Below, piece after piece: positions 6,304-13,246 of a DNA stretch of 20,233 nt (the stretch's first letter is position 1; each line of letters starts with the position of its first letter). The translations under genes and the position numbers were made by a program. The stretch lies in contig DNHS01000046.1 in NCBI GenBank assembly GCA_003485765.1, positions 20,446-40,678 of the forward strand, written 5' to 3'. This DNA comes from Candidatus Omnitrophota bacterium. Its GTDB lineage: Bacteria; Omnitrophota; Gorgyraeia; Gorgyraeales; Gorgyraeaceae. The notes below the pieces were generated by a model. It made no database searches. It worked only from the letters and a program-made list of their open reading frames with translations, and had not been told where the DNA came from.

Positions 6304-7719
6304 ATGTTGGATGAATCATTTGAACATTTAGCCGCGCAATATGTTGCTTTGCTTGCGCGATCAATTCCTCAGGAAAATATTTCCCTGGTGTTTTCATCAT
6401 TATTGTGCGCGCGAAGCCCTGATTTAGGACTTATCTGGCACAGCGGTTATCGTAAAAAGCACATCAACCAATTGATAGTTAAAGGGTTATGGTCAGTAAT
6501 TTCTGGTTTAGTGGAAGGGTTTGCGCGTTTAAGCACCAATTTTAGATCATTTGGATATGCTTTATATGGTAAAATTAATGATACAATTCTGGTTGTTTCA
6601 TTATCTTGCGGATCTGAAGCTTCTGATGGCCAATTCAAAACACAATATATACCTACTCAAATAGATGACGCGATTTTTGTTTTTGGAACGACTGATCGTT
6701 TCAAGCAAAAAACACATCGAGTTAAGAAGTTAACTTTTAAAGATAAATCGCGTATAAATTTTTTTTTAATAAAAGGCGGTATAACGGCATTTTTGAAGCT
6801 CAGAGGAAATGTCCTTGAGAAAAACTTATTATTATTAGAATGGCTCTCTTGGGCGCTAAGCCTTAAATGGTTGAATAATTATTATTTTGAAAAATCGCTT
6901 TCTGACGCGGTGGAGCGCCACCCGGTCAAAAAAATTGGCTGTATTCACGAAATGCACGCCTATGCGAGAATAGTATGGAGGATAGCATTTAAGTATGGAC
7001 TAAAAAGTTATACCATTCAGCACGCTGCTATCACAGCCGGGAAACGTTGGTATTTCTGCTACCCGGAAGAAAAAGTGAGCGGCGCTATGCTTCCAGAAGT
7101 CATGTATGTTTATGAAGATAAGATCGCTAATTTGCTTAGGCCATATTTTGAAAACACAAAATTTATCCTTGGATGCAGTTACCGCTATGCTCATTGGAAA
7201 GATGTACGGTCAATTAAAAAACAAAAAGGTAAATATTATCTTTTCGTAGGCGCGCTTCCTGAGTTTGACAATCAAGTTTTAATCGCCTCACTTAAAAAAT
7301 TATTAAATAGCGCTAAAGAGGAAATCCCGATCAGGGTAAGACTCCATCCTTTGGCAAAATTAAGCGGAAGTGACCGAGAATGGTTAAGAGTAAAGATTCG
7401 GCAAAACATTATTCAAGCTTCTAAAGGGATTTCTTTAAGAACTGATATAGAGCAGGCGCTCGTAGTCATCGGCATGAGCACTACCGTGCTTGAAGAGGCG
7501 TTGCTTATGGCTTGTCCTGTTGTTCAGCTAACCCATTCTGATTATTTGGAATACATAGATCTTAACGGCATAGAAGGCGTGATCAAGAAGGACTATCAAG
7601 GGCTACTTTTAGCGGATTTGATAGCGTTAAAAGATGCAGAGGTTAATCATGAGCAAGCAAGAAGCAGGCTGGGGTTAGGACAGCCGTTAGTAACTTACCA
7701 GGGATTATTTTTATCTTAA
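6304..7719 (+). CDS. GT-B-like surface carbohydrate biosynthesis protein
   Basis: This 471-residue protein resembles, from memory, the large surface-carbohydrate proteins typed as TIGR04326. Seen in the sequence: Q239-H-A near the middle, R-L-H-P with H348, and G-M-S-T-T-V-L-E-E-A-L from G390, followed by C-P-V-V. These are the usual donor-site landmarks of GT-B enzymes related to capsule and CDP-glycerol transferases. The first 200 residues have no motif that I recognise. A TAA lies in frame 9 bp upstream, so the ATG is the first possible start, but no SD is visible and the protein opens abruptly, so N-terminal truncation is possible. It is followed after 9 bp by a GT2 gene. It probably transfers a sugar or polyol phosphate; donor unknown. 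Confidence 0.65.
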   Translation: MLDESFEHLAAQYVALLARSIPQENISLVFSSLLCARSPDLGLIWHSGYRKKHINQLIVKGLWSVISGLVEGFARLSTNFRSFGYALYGKINDTILVVSLSCGSEASDGQFKTQYIPTQIDDAIFVFGTTDRFKQKTHRVKKLTFKDKSRINFFLIKGGITAFLKLRGNVLEKNLLLLEWLSWALSLKWLNNYYFEKSLSDAVERHPVKKIGCIHEMHAYARIVWRIAFKYGLKSYTIQHAAITAGKRWYFCYPEEKVSGAMLPEVMYVYEDKIANLLRPYFENTKFILGCSYRYAHWKDVRSIKKQKGKYYLFVGALPEFDNQVLIASLKKLLNSAKEEIPIRVRLHPLAKLSGSDREWLRVKIRQNIIQASKGISLRTDIEQALVVIGMSTTVLEEALLMACPVVQLTHSDYLEYIDLNGIEGVIKKDYQGLLLADLIALKDAEVNHEQARSRLGLGQPLVTYQGLFLS

Positions 7720-7728
7720 GCATAACTT

Positions 7729-8751
7729 ATGTTTCCTAAAGTTACGGTACTTATGCCGGTTTATAATGGCGATCATTACCTCAAAGATGCCATATTGAGC
7801 ATACTTAATCAGACCTTCCCTGATTTTGAGTTCCTCATCTTTAATGACGGTTCAACTGATAAAAGTGAAGAAATAATTAAAGGTTTTTCTGACCCGAGAA
7901 TAAAATATTTCAAAAGCAGGGATAATCAGGGATATTTGGTCCACCTCAATCAAGGTCTTAAAATCGCCGAGGGAGAGTATATTGTAAGAATGGACGCGGA
8001 TGATTTAAGCTTGCCGAACCGGCTTGAGAAGCAGGTAAGATTTATGGATGAGCGTCCCCGCCTGGGGGCTTCAGGATCCTGGGCAGCAGCAATTGGAGCA
8101 AAAGGGGAAATTAAGGTAGCTACGGAAACAAACAGCGAAATGCTTCGCTGTAAGCTTTTTTTTGCTAACCAGCTGATTCATCCTTCCGTGATAATGAGGA
8201 CTTCAATTCTACGCAAATATGGACTATTTTATAATCCAGCTTACTATTATACAGAAGATTATAAGATGTGGCTGGATATATCTGAATATGCGGAATTATC
8301 CAATATTCCGGAGGTCCTATTGAAGTGCCATATTCATTCTTCCCAGGTAAGCCGTTTATTTTATCCCAGGCAAGTGGATAATTCGGAAAGAATTGCCGTA
8401 CAATTATTATCTAAATTTAAGATTAACTTCTCTGCGGATAAGGTAAAGATGCATTATTCGCTTATTTTGGGGGGGATTGAGTTTGAGTTGCGCGATATTG
8501 AAAGTTGGTTTCTTGAGCTACAGCGTGCCAATGAACGGTTGGGCATATATTCCCAGCAGGCATTTTTAAGTGCGCTGGCGGAAAAATGGTCAGTGATATG
8601 TTTCCGTAAAATTAAATTTCTACATTGGTTAAAAAATTCGCTGATTGGCGCTTTATCAATCGGCGAAAAGCCATTTTTTCATCCGAAATATAGTTTTTGG
8701 GGGGCACTTAGGGTTGTGCGGAATTACAGAGCCAGGAAGAATATTATTTAG
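7729..8751 (+). CDS. GT2 family glycosyltransferase
   Basis: This 340-residue cytoplasmic enzyme has a GT-A fold. It opens V-T-V-L-M-P-V-Y-N-G with the following S-I-L-N-Q-T helix, then N-D-G-S-T-D, and the metal and nucleotide-binding D89-A-D91-D motif. A later T-E-D-Y-x-x-W-L stretch matches the acceptor-side catalytic region of the family. There are no membrane helices, so it should act at the cytoplasmic face on a lipid-linked oligosaccharide. The C-terminal 100 residues are family-variable and basic. It follows the 6304 gene by 9 bp, in one transcription unit. It is the last gene before the repeat element at 8773-8959. Donor sugar cannot be predicted. Confidence 0.9.
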   Translation: MFPKVTVLMPVYNGDHYLKDAILSILNQTFPDFEFLIFNDGSTDKSEEIIKGFSDPRIKYFKSRDNQGYLVHLNQGLKIAEGEYIVRMDADDLSLPNRLEKQVRFMDERPRLGASGSWAAAIGAKGEIKVATETNSEMLRCKLFFANQLIHPSVIMRTSILRKYGLFYNPAYYYTEDYKMWLDISEYAELSNIPEVLLKCHIHSSQVSRLFYPRQVDNSERIAVQLLSKFKINFSADKVKMHYSLILGGIEFELRDIESWFLELQRANERLGIYSQQAFLSALAEKWSVICFRKIKFLHWLKNSLIGALSIGEKPFFHPKYSFWGALRVVRNYRARKNII

Positions 8752-8772
8752 TGACACAATACGCTCTGTTTA

Positions 8773-8805
8773 ACTAGTACACCGTTAAATTAATTCTTAT
8801 TGGTT
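8773..8805 (+). repeat. Left terminal inverted repeat of the MITE-like element
   Basis: It starts ACTAGT, then A-C-A, then CCGTTAA and, one base later, TTAATTC. It matches the complement of the right end at 27 of 33 positions, including ACTAGT, CCGTTAA and TTAATTC without mismatch. Confidence 0.65.
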
Positions 8806-8814
8806 AACGGTGTA
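8778..8814. repeat. Hairpin 1: perfect 11-bp inverted repeat
   Basis: TACACCGTTAA at 8778-8788 pairs perfectly with TTAACGGTGTA at 8804-8814 around a 15-nt AT-rich loop. The left arm is shared with the terminal repeat, so the left end can fold on itself or pair with the right end. Confidence 0.8.
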
Positions 8815-8823
8815 GTAAAGGGG

Positions 8824-8848
8824 GCGTGGGGGAGACCGTCCCCCACGC
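8824..8848. repeat. Hairpin 2: perfect 10-bp GC-rich stem
   Basis: GCGTGGGGGA at 8824-8833 and TCCCCCACGC at 8839-8848 form a perfect stem with a GACCG loop. It is the strongest single hairpin in the window. No T-tract follows, so it is not a standard terminator. Confidence 0.85.
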
Positions 8849-8854
8849 TTGGGG

Positions 8855-8880
8855 GGTGCTCAGCGAACGAAGTGAGCGCC
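8855..8880. repeat. Hairpin 3: 8-bp stem with one wobble pair
   Basis: GGTGCTCA at 8855-8862 pairs with TGAGCGCC at 8873-8880, with one G-T pair, around the loop GCGAACGAAG. The arm-loop-arm pattern resembles dispersed palindromic repeats common in bacterial intergenic DNA. Confidence 0.75.
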
Positions 8881-8882
8881 GA

Positions 8883-8900
8883 AGGGGGGCTTGCCCCCCT
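8883..8900. repeat. Hairpin 4: poly-G/poly-C stem
   Basis: AGGGGGG at 8883-8889 faces CCCCCCT at 8894-8900 with the tetraloop CTTG. Its six consecutive G-C pairs are unusual in this AT-rich sequence. Confidence 0.8.
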
Positions 8901-8901
8901 A

Positions 8902-8926
8902 GCGGAAGTGCGGAGTTAACTTCCGC
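8902..8926. repeat. Hairpin 5: perfect 8-bp stem
   Basis: GCGGAAGT at 8902-8909 pairs with ACTTCCGC at 8919-8926 around a 9-nt loop. The palindrome AGTTAACT at 8914-8921 overlaps the right arm and offers an alternative fold. GTTAAC also occurs in hairpin 1 and in the right terminal repeat. Confidence 0.75.
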
Positions 8927-8959
8927 AACTATTACGAATTAAGTTAACGGAGCACTAGT
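8927..8959 (-). repeat. Right terminal inverted repeat of the MITE-like element
   Basis: Read on the minus strand it opens ACTAGT, then G-C-T, then CCGTTAA and, one base later, TTAATTC, mirroring the left end. The six mismatches to the left copy suggest an old or degenerate insertion. Confidence 0.65.
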
Positions 8960-9015
8960 GAGTAGGCCATTTAACTTGCCTATGAAAGAGAGGCAACAAT
9001 AAAAGAAAGGAAAAG

Positions 9016-10029
9016 ATGCGTACTAAAAATATTTTATTTACGGTAGCGGCTATTTTTTTGGTTTTTATTTTTGCGGTGATCGCGCTTATTGGTTTAGATG
9101 TAATGTATCATCAAAAATATATTGATCGGGCAGGATTGAATTACCGTGGCTATCGAGGTAAGGTTTCAGGCAAGAAGCGACCCAGTGAAATTCGTATCGT
9201 GATGCTGGGGGGGAGCAGCCTTTTTGGGTATGGTGTTCAATATAATCAGGCCATTCCGGCACTCCTTGAGGAAAAATTAAATGCACAGACTGCCAGTAAG
9301 ACTAAAAAAAAGTATTCTGTGATTAATTTAGCCTATAATAATGAAGGGGCATACGCCTTTTACTTTAATTTACAGGACTTTGCTTATCTGGATTATGACT
9401 ACGTGATCATTTATGACGGGTATAATGATCTAGGAGTCGGTAATGTCGTGGTTTATCGGCACAACGACCCGGTTTTCCGCATGTTCAATTATATGCCGAT
9501 TTTACCGCTAATTATCAAAGAAAAAATACTGTGTATGCGCTATAGCGGAAATCTGGAAGATGCCTACAGGAGCAAGAAGGTTACGTTTACACCTACACCA
9601 AAGGACCAGATTAAAATTTCCGCGCTTGAAAATAGCCTTAAAAATTATAGCGCTATTGAAAATATTATTAAGCGGATCAATAAAACTGAGAAGGCCGACT
9701 TTGATATTGATGTGCTGAAAAACGACCCTTGGGCCTGGTATACGCACTATATGCGTAAAGCCGTAGACTATGCGCTTAGCCGGAACAAAAAAGTAATAAT
9801 TATTACGCAGCCGTATATCAGCGATACACACCGGAACCAGCAAAAGTCGCTCAGGGAAATGTTAAACAAGACTTATGCCGGCAACTCTTCTGTCGCTTAT
9901 TTTGACCTCGGAGATTCTTTCCATCTCGAGGATACCTCTTTTTGTTTTGATGGGATGCATCTTAACATAAAAGGATGCGAGGTAATGGCTGAATATATCT
10001 TTGAGAGAATTAAGGAATTAATTCATTAA
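9016..10029 (+). CDS. Membrane-anchored SGNH/GDSL hydrolase-like protein
   Basis: This 337-residue protein has one N-terminal membrane segment (about residues 6-27) after a short basic start, so the catalytic part should be outside the cytoplasmic membrane. SGNH blocks seen: L-G-G-S-S with the likely nucleophile S67, G-Y-N137-D in block III, and D312-x-x-H315 in block V. Family members cleave or transfer ester groups. In a glycan locus the likely role is adding or removing O-acetyl or similar groups on the polysaccharide, which is inference. Its stop overlaps the next start (TAATG), so it is translationally linked to the GT4 gene. An AAGAAAGGAAAAG tract gives an SD-like site before the ATG. 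The MITE-like element ends 56 bp upstream, so the element may influence this gene's promoter. Confidence 0.8.
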   Translation: MRTKNILFTVAAIFLVFIFAVIALIGLDVMYHQKYIDRAGLNYRGYRGKVSGKKRPSEIRIVMLGGSSLFGYGVQYNQAIPALLEEKLNAQTASKTKKKYSVINLAYNNEGAYAFYFNLQDFAYLDYDYVIIYDGYNDLGVGNVVVYRHNDPVFRMFNYMPILPLIIKEKILCMRYSGNLEDAYRSKKVTFTPTPKDQIKISALENSLKNYSAIENIIKRINKTEKADFDIDVLKNDPWAWYTHYMRKAVDYALSRNKKVIIITQPYISDTHRNQQKSLREMLNKTYAGNSSVAYFDLGDSFHLEDTSFCFDGMHLNIKGCEVMAEYIFERIKELIH

Positions 10030-11213
10030 TGAGAGTACTTTATCTAAGTTATGACGGATTATTGGAGCCTTTGGGGCAGTCTCAGGTTTGGCAGTATCTT
10101 CAGCAGCTCGCAAAAAGTCACCAGATAACCCTGGTTACTTTTGAAAAGGCGGCTGATTGGTGTAATTCAGCTCTACGGGAAGGCATGATCAATAAAGTCA
10201 AATCTGCGCAGATCTGCTGGGTTCCCTTAAGATACCATAAAAGCCCGGAGTTAATCTCAACGTTTAGTGATTTGGTGCTTGGTTTCTGTGTAAGCCTTTA
10301 TTTAGCGTTGCGCAGGAAGATTAAAATTGTCCATGCCCGCAGCTATGTCGCCGCTTTATTAGCTATGATGCTAAAGGCTTTACTTAGGGTAAAATTTATT
10401 TTTGATATGAGGGGATTTTTAGCTGATGAACGCGCGGATGCTCGAATCTGGAAGAGGGATTCCTGGAGCTTTAAGCTGACTAAATATTTTGAGCGCCGGC
10501 TTTTTAACAGCGCAGACACGGTGGTTTCTCTGACCCATAACGGTGTCCAAGCCTTGCGGGAATCCGGGTATTTAAAGAATGGCAGTCTGAAGTGCCGGGT
10601 GATCCCTACGTGCACCAACTTAGATATTTTTAAAATTATGAAAGATCATACCCTTGTAGACGCAGACAGTTTTAGTCTGGGGTATGCCGGAACAGTCACC
10701 GGCTGGTACCTTTTTGATCCGGTCATGGAGTGCTTTAAATATCTGCAGAAATTGCGTCCGCGGGCACGCGTAACTTTTTTAAATAAAGGTGAACATGGGT
10801 TTATTCTAGAAAGAATCAAAGCCTTTGGTTTCAATTCTCCAGGAATTCAGGTAAAATATCTTGAATTTAACCTAATGGCAGGTGAAATTAACCAGTTTGA
10901 CGCGGGGATATTTTTTATCCGGCCGGTTTTTTCCAAGCGCGCCTCATCTCCTACAAAATTAGGTGAATTTTTGGCTTGCGGTGTTCCTTGTCTGACTAAT
11001 TCCGGAGTAGGCGATATGGATAGAATCTTGACCGGGGAAGGCGTTGGAATAATGATTAAGGATTTTAGTCCTGAGGCTTATCAGGATGGTGTAAAAAAAA
11101 TAGTGGCTTTAGCTGCCGAGCCGGGAATTCGCAACCGTTGCGCTCTTGCCGCCAAAAAATATTTCTCTTTGCAGGAAGGGATAATCTTATATGACTCAAT
11201 TTACAGCGAATAG
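10029..11213 (+). CDS. GT4-like (GT-B) glycosyltransferase
   Basis: This 394-residue enzyme looks like a retaining GT-B glycosyltransferase of the GT4 group. It opens with V-L-Y-L-S-Y-D-G and an early L-G-Q-S-Q glycine turn used for acceptor binding. The C-terminal half has the donor-site pattern S-P-T-K-L-G-E-F-L-A-C-G-V-P, including the Lys and Glu expected to contact the donor phosphate and ribose. No membrane helix is obvious. Start and previous stop overlap by 1 nt (TAATG), and its last 23 bp overlap the methyltransferase gene, showing a tight operon. It should extend the lipid-linked repeat unit at the cytoplasmic face. Donor not predictable. Confidence 0.9.
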   Translation: MRVLYLSYDGLLEPLGQSQVWQYLQQLAKSHQITLVTFEKAADWCNSALREGMINKVKSAQICWVPLRYHKSPELISTFSDLVLGFCVSLYLALRRKIKIVHARSYVAALLAMMLKALLRVKFIFDMRGFLADERADARIWKRDSWSFKLTKYFERRLFNSADTVVSLTHNGVQALRESGYLKNGSLKCRVIPTCTNLDIFKIMKDHTLVDADSFSLGYAGTVTGWYLFDPVMECFKYLQKLRPRARVTFLNKGEHGFILERIKAFGFNSPGIQVKYLEFNLMAGEINQFDAGIFFIRPVFSKRASSPTKLGEFLACGVPCLTNSGVGDMDRILTGEGVGIMIKDFSPEAYQDGVKKIVALAAEPGIRNRCALAAKKYFSLQEGIILYDSIYSE

Positions 11214-12144
11214 CCATTTGACCTGCGTGTCTTGCGGCGCGGATACGCCAAGGCCGCTCTTTAAAAAGGCCTGCGCCAAGCAGGATATTGAGCTTTTACA
11301 ATGCCGTATTTGCTCTATGGTTTTTCTTAGGCCTTGGCAAAAAACTGGACCTATCGCGCTATATGATTATTATGGGCAAAGGATGCATCTTAAGAAAAAT
11401 GAGCTCTATAGCCAGGCCACAGAAGCTTCATTTAAAGAATTGCTCGAAATTTTTGAGAAAAGCGGTACCCGTGGAAAGCGAATACTGGATGTGGGCTGTG
11501 GTGATGGCCATTTTATCGATGTTTGCTCAAAACAAGGCTGGGATGCCAGCGGCATTGAAACTTCTCCTTCAGCAGTGGCGCTTTGCAGGAAGTTCAATTT
11601 ACCGGTTCAGTGCCTGGATTTATTTTCCCCGGAACTTAAGCCGGGAAGCTTCAATGTTATAACTTTGTTTGAAGTAGTTGAGCATGTGGCCAGTCCCGGG
11701 CCTTTTTTAGCCCGGGCAGAAGAATTGCTTGCTTTAGGTGGAATGCTCTACCTGACTACTCCGAATTTTGCTTCAATTGATTCCCGCATACTGAAATCAG
11801 ATTGGTACGTGGTACATTGGGAGCATTTAAATTATTTTACCCCCAAAGCTTTAAAAAAGTTAGTATGTTTTCATACTAAACTCGCGGTAAAAACCTTAAA
11901 AACCAGGAATATTTCTTTAGGGTTGTTGAACAATTTAGTTAAAGGTAAAAAGAGAAATCGCCCCAATCCGGGAAAAGCCTACTATAATTTAAATAATCCC
12001 TGCGTTAATCAGGAACAGCGTTTACGCGAGCTGGCATCGAAATTGCCGGTTTTAGGGCTCGCCAAAAAGACCGTCAATGGTTTATTAAATTTATTCGGTG
12101 GTGGCTCAACCATCACCCTGCTTACCCGGAAGGTTTATGCATAA
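11191..12144 (+). CDS. Class I SAM-dependent methyltransferase with N-terminal zinc ribbon
   Basis: This 317-residue protein begins with a likely zinc ribbon (C12-x2-C15 and C38-x2-C41). The SAM-binding Rossmann domain follows, with I-L-D-V-G-C-G-D-G at 98-106, the acidic end of strand 2 in G-I-E-T-S, and F-E-V-V-E-H as the motif before strand 5. Related zinc-ribbon methyltransferases modify sugars, and NDP-sugar C-methyltransferases have a similar N-terminus but are longer, near 410 residues; here that extra C-terminal domain is absent. So O- or C-methylation of a glycan residue is likely, and I cannot choose. It overlaps its upstream neighbour by 23 bp, with GGAAGGG 10 nt before the start, and overlaps the downstream glycosyltransferase by 8 bp. 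Confidence 0.85.
   Translation: MTQFTANSHLTCVSCGADTPRPLFKKACAKQDIELLQCRICSMVFLRPWQKTGPIALYDYYGQRMHLKKNELYSQATEASFKELLEIFEKSGTRGKRILDVGCGDGHFIDVCSKQGWDASGIETSPSAVALCRKFNLPVQCLDLFSPELKPGSFNVITLFEVVEHVASPGPFLARAEELLALGGMLYLTTPNFASIDSRILKSDWYVVHWEHLNYFTPKALKKLVCFHTKLAVKTLKTRNISLGLLNNLVKGKKRNRPNPGKAYYNLNNPCVNQEQRLRELASKLPVLGLAKKTVNGLLNLFGGGSTITLLTRKVYA
12128..12133 (+). promoter_or_regulatory. Shine-Dalgarno-like site favouring the ATG at 12137
   Basis: GGAAGG lies 3 nt before the ATG at 12137, a short spacing. It still fits that start better than the in-frame GTG at 12098, which would add 13 residues without family similarity and overlap the methyltransferase by 47 bp. Confidence 0.45.
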
Positions 12145-13231
12145 AAAATCAAGCTTAAAAGCGCGACGCATCCTTTTTCTGCCGAAATACGCTCATAATG
12201 CAGCCAGTACTCGTTACCGGGTTATACAATATATTCCATATTTAAAGTCTTTAAATATTGATTGCGCGGTTGTTCCGCTCTTAAGCGAGGCTTACCTAAA
12301 GGTTAAGTTTAAAACCGGAAAAACCCTATACTTTGAAATCTTAAAAGGCTTTTTAAAAAGGATTTGGGTAGTTCTATGGGCGGCGAAATATGACCTGGTG
12401 GTTATTTACTGCGAGGCTTTGCCTTATTTCCCCGCGATCCTGGAGAAATACCTCAAGCTCCGGAGAATTCCATATGTTTTTGATTTTGATGACGCTATTT
12501 TCCATGCTTATGGCCAGCATAAATACTGGATTGTCCGCTGGGTCTTTAGAAAGAAGATAGGGGTGGTTGTAGGTGGAGCCCGCCAAGTTGTTGCCGGTAA
12601 CCGCTATTTGGCGCAATATGCAGAGGCGTTAAATTCAAATGTGCGGATTATTCCTACAGTGGTAGATACCAATCGTTACCCGGAAAAAAAATATACCGTT
12701 TCAGCCAAAAATAAATTTACTATAGGATGGATTGGTTCACCTTCTACCGCGGTTTATCTTAAAACGATAGGAAAAATTTTGCAGCAGTTTTCCCGCGATC
12801 ACGATGTTCGGATTATCTTAGTAGGTTCCGGTCCAATCAACATACCGAATCTAACCCTGGAGATCCGCCAATGGGCGGAAAACACCGAGATTAGGGATAT
12901 CCAGGATTTTGATGTAGGAATCATGCCTCTACCGGATACTCTCTGGGCAAGAGGAAAGTGTGGTTTTAAATTGATCCAGTATATGGCCTGCGGGTTACCG
13001 GTCATTGCCTCTTGTATTGGAGCAAATAAGGAGATTATAGACAATAATAAAAACGGCTTTCTTGTTGAATCAAGCGAGGAATGGTATAACGCGTTGGCCG
13101 CGCTATATAAGGATGTAAATTTAAGGAAGAGCATGGGGTCTGCAGGACGCTTAAAGGCTATTCAGCAATATTCACTGCAGTCAGTTGCGCATAGCCTATC
13201 TCTTTTATTAACCGGGGCTATTGAAAAGTAG
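12137..13231 (+). CDS. GT-B glycosyltransferase (GT4-like)
   Basis: With the ATG at 12137 the protein has 364 residues. Landmarks: A-S-T-R-Y-R-V-x-Q-Y near the N-terminus for the acceptor side, D116-F-D-D-A-I-F-H at the end of the first domain, G-W-I-G-S-P-S-T at the start of the second, and the donor-site segment R-G-K-C-G-F-K-L-I-Q-Y-M-A-C-G-L-P. This set is characteristic of a well-known group of O-antigen and capsule glycosyltransferases. It differs clearly from the GT4 gene at 10029, so the two are not recent duplicates. It overlaps the methyltransferase by 8 bp and is followed after 15 bp by the asparagine synthase-like gene. It should add one sugar to the growing repeat unit in the cytoplasm. 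Confidence 0.88.
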   Translation: MHKKSSLKARRILFLPKYAHNAASTRYRVIQYIPYLKSLNIDCAVVPLLSEAYLKVKFKTGKTLYFEILKGFLKRIWVVLWAAKYDLVVIYCEALPYFPAILEKYLKLRRIPYVFDFDDAIFHAYGQHKYWIVRWVFRKKIGVVVGGARQVVAGNRYLAQYAEALNSNVRIIPTVVDTNRYPEKKYTVSAKNKFTIGWIGSPSTAVYLKTIGKILQQFSRDHDVRIILVGSGPINIPNLTLEIRQWAENTEIRDIQDFDVGIMPLPDTLWARGKCGFKLIQYMACGLPVIASCIGANKEIIDNNKNGFLVESSEEWYNALAALYKDVNLRKSMGSAGRLKAIQQYSLQSVAHSLSLLLTGAIEK

Positions 13232-13246
13232 AAGGACAGAAAATTT

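Larger units (their letters stand above)
8773..8959. mobile_element. MITE-like non-coding element with terminal inverted repeats and GC-rich hairpins
   Basis: A 187-bp non-coding unit sits in the 264-bp gap between the GT2 and SGNH genes. Its two ends are inverted copies: by my alignment 27 of 33 positions match between 8773-8805 and the complement of 8927-8959. Between them are five hairpins in a row. The centre (8821-8915) is about 73% G+C (69 of 95 by hand count), much richer than the surrounding AT-rich genes. Both ends carry the palindrome ACTAGT, which could include a duplicated CTAG-type target. No open frame or transposase is present, so it would need a transposase supplied elsewhere. 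Other readings are an intergenic repeat of REP/BIME type or a structured transcript. Family not identified. Confidence 0.65.

Noticed and set aside
8752..9015. CRISPR array or riboswitch in the hairpin-rich gap
   Set aside because: The hairpins differ in sequence and are not spaced direct repeats. No known riboswitch core was recognised, and paired terminal repeats fit an element better.
11288..11662. Second open frame of 124 codons inside the methyltransferase gene
   Set aside because: It is wholly inside a gene with clear zinc-ribbon and SAM motifs, and its translation shows no recognisable fold.
12098..12136. GTG start extending the second GT-B gene upstream by 13 codons
   Set aside because: The extra residues resemble a read-through of the methyltransferase end, and the ATG at 12137 has a nearby SD-like site.
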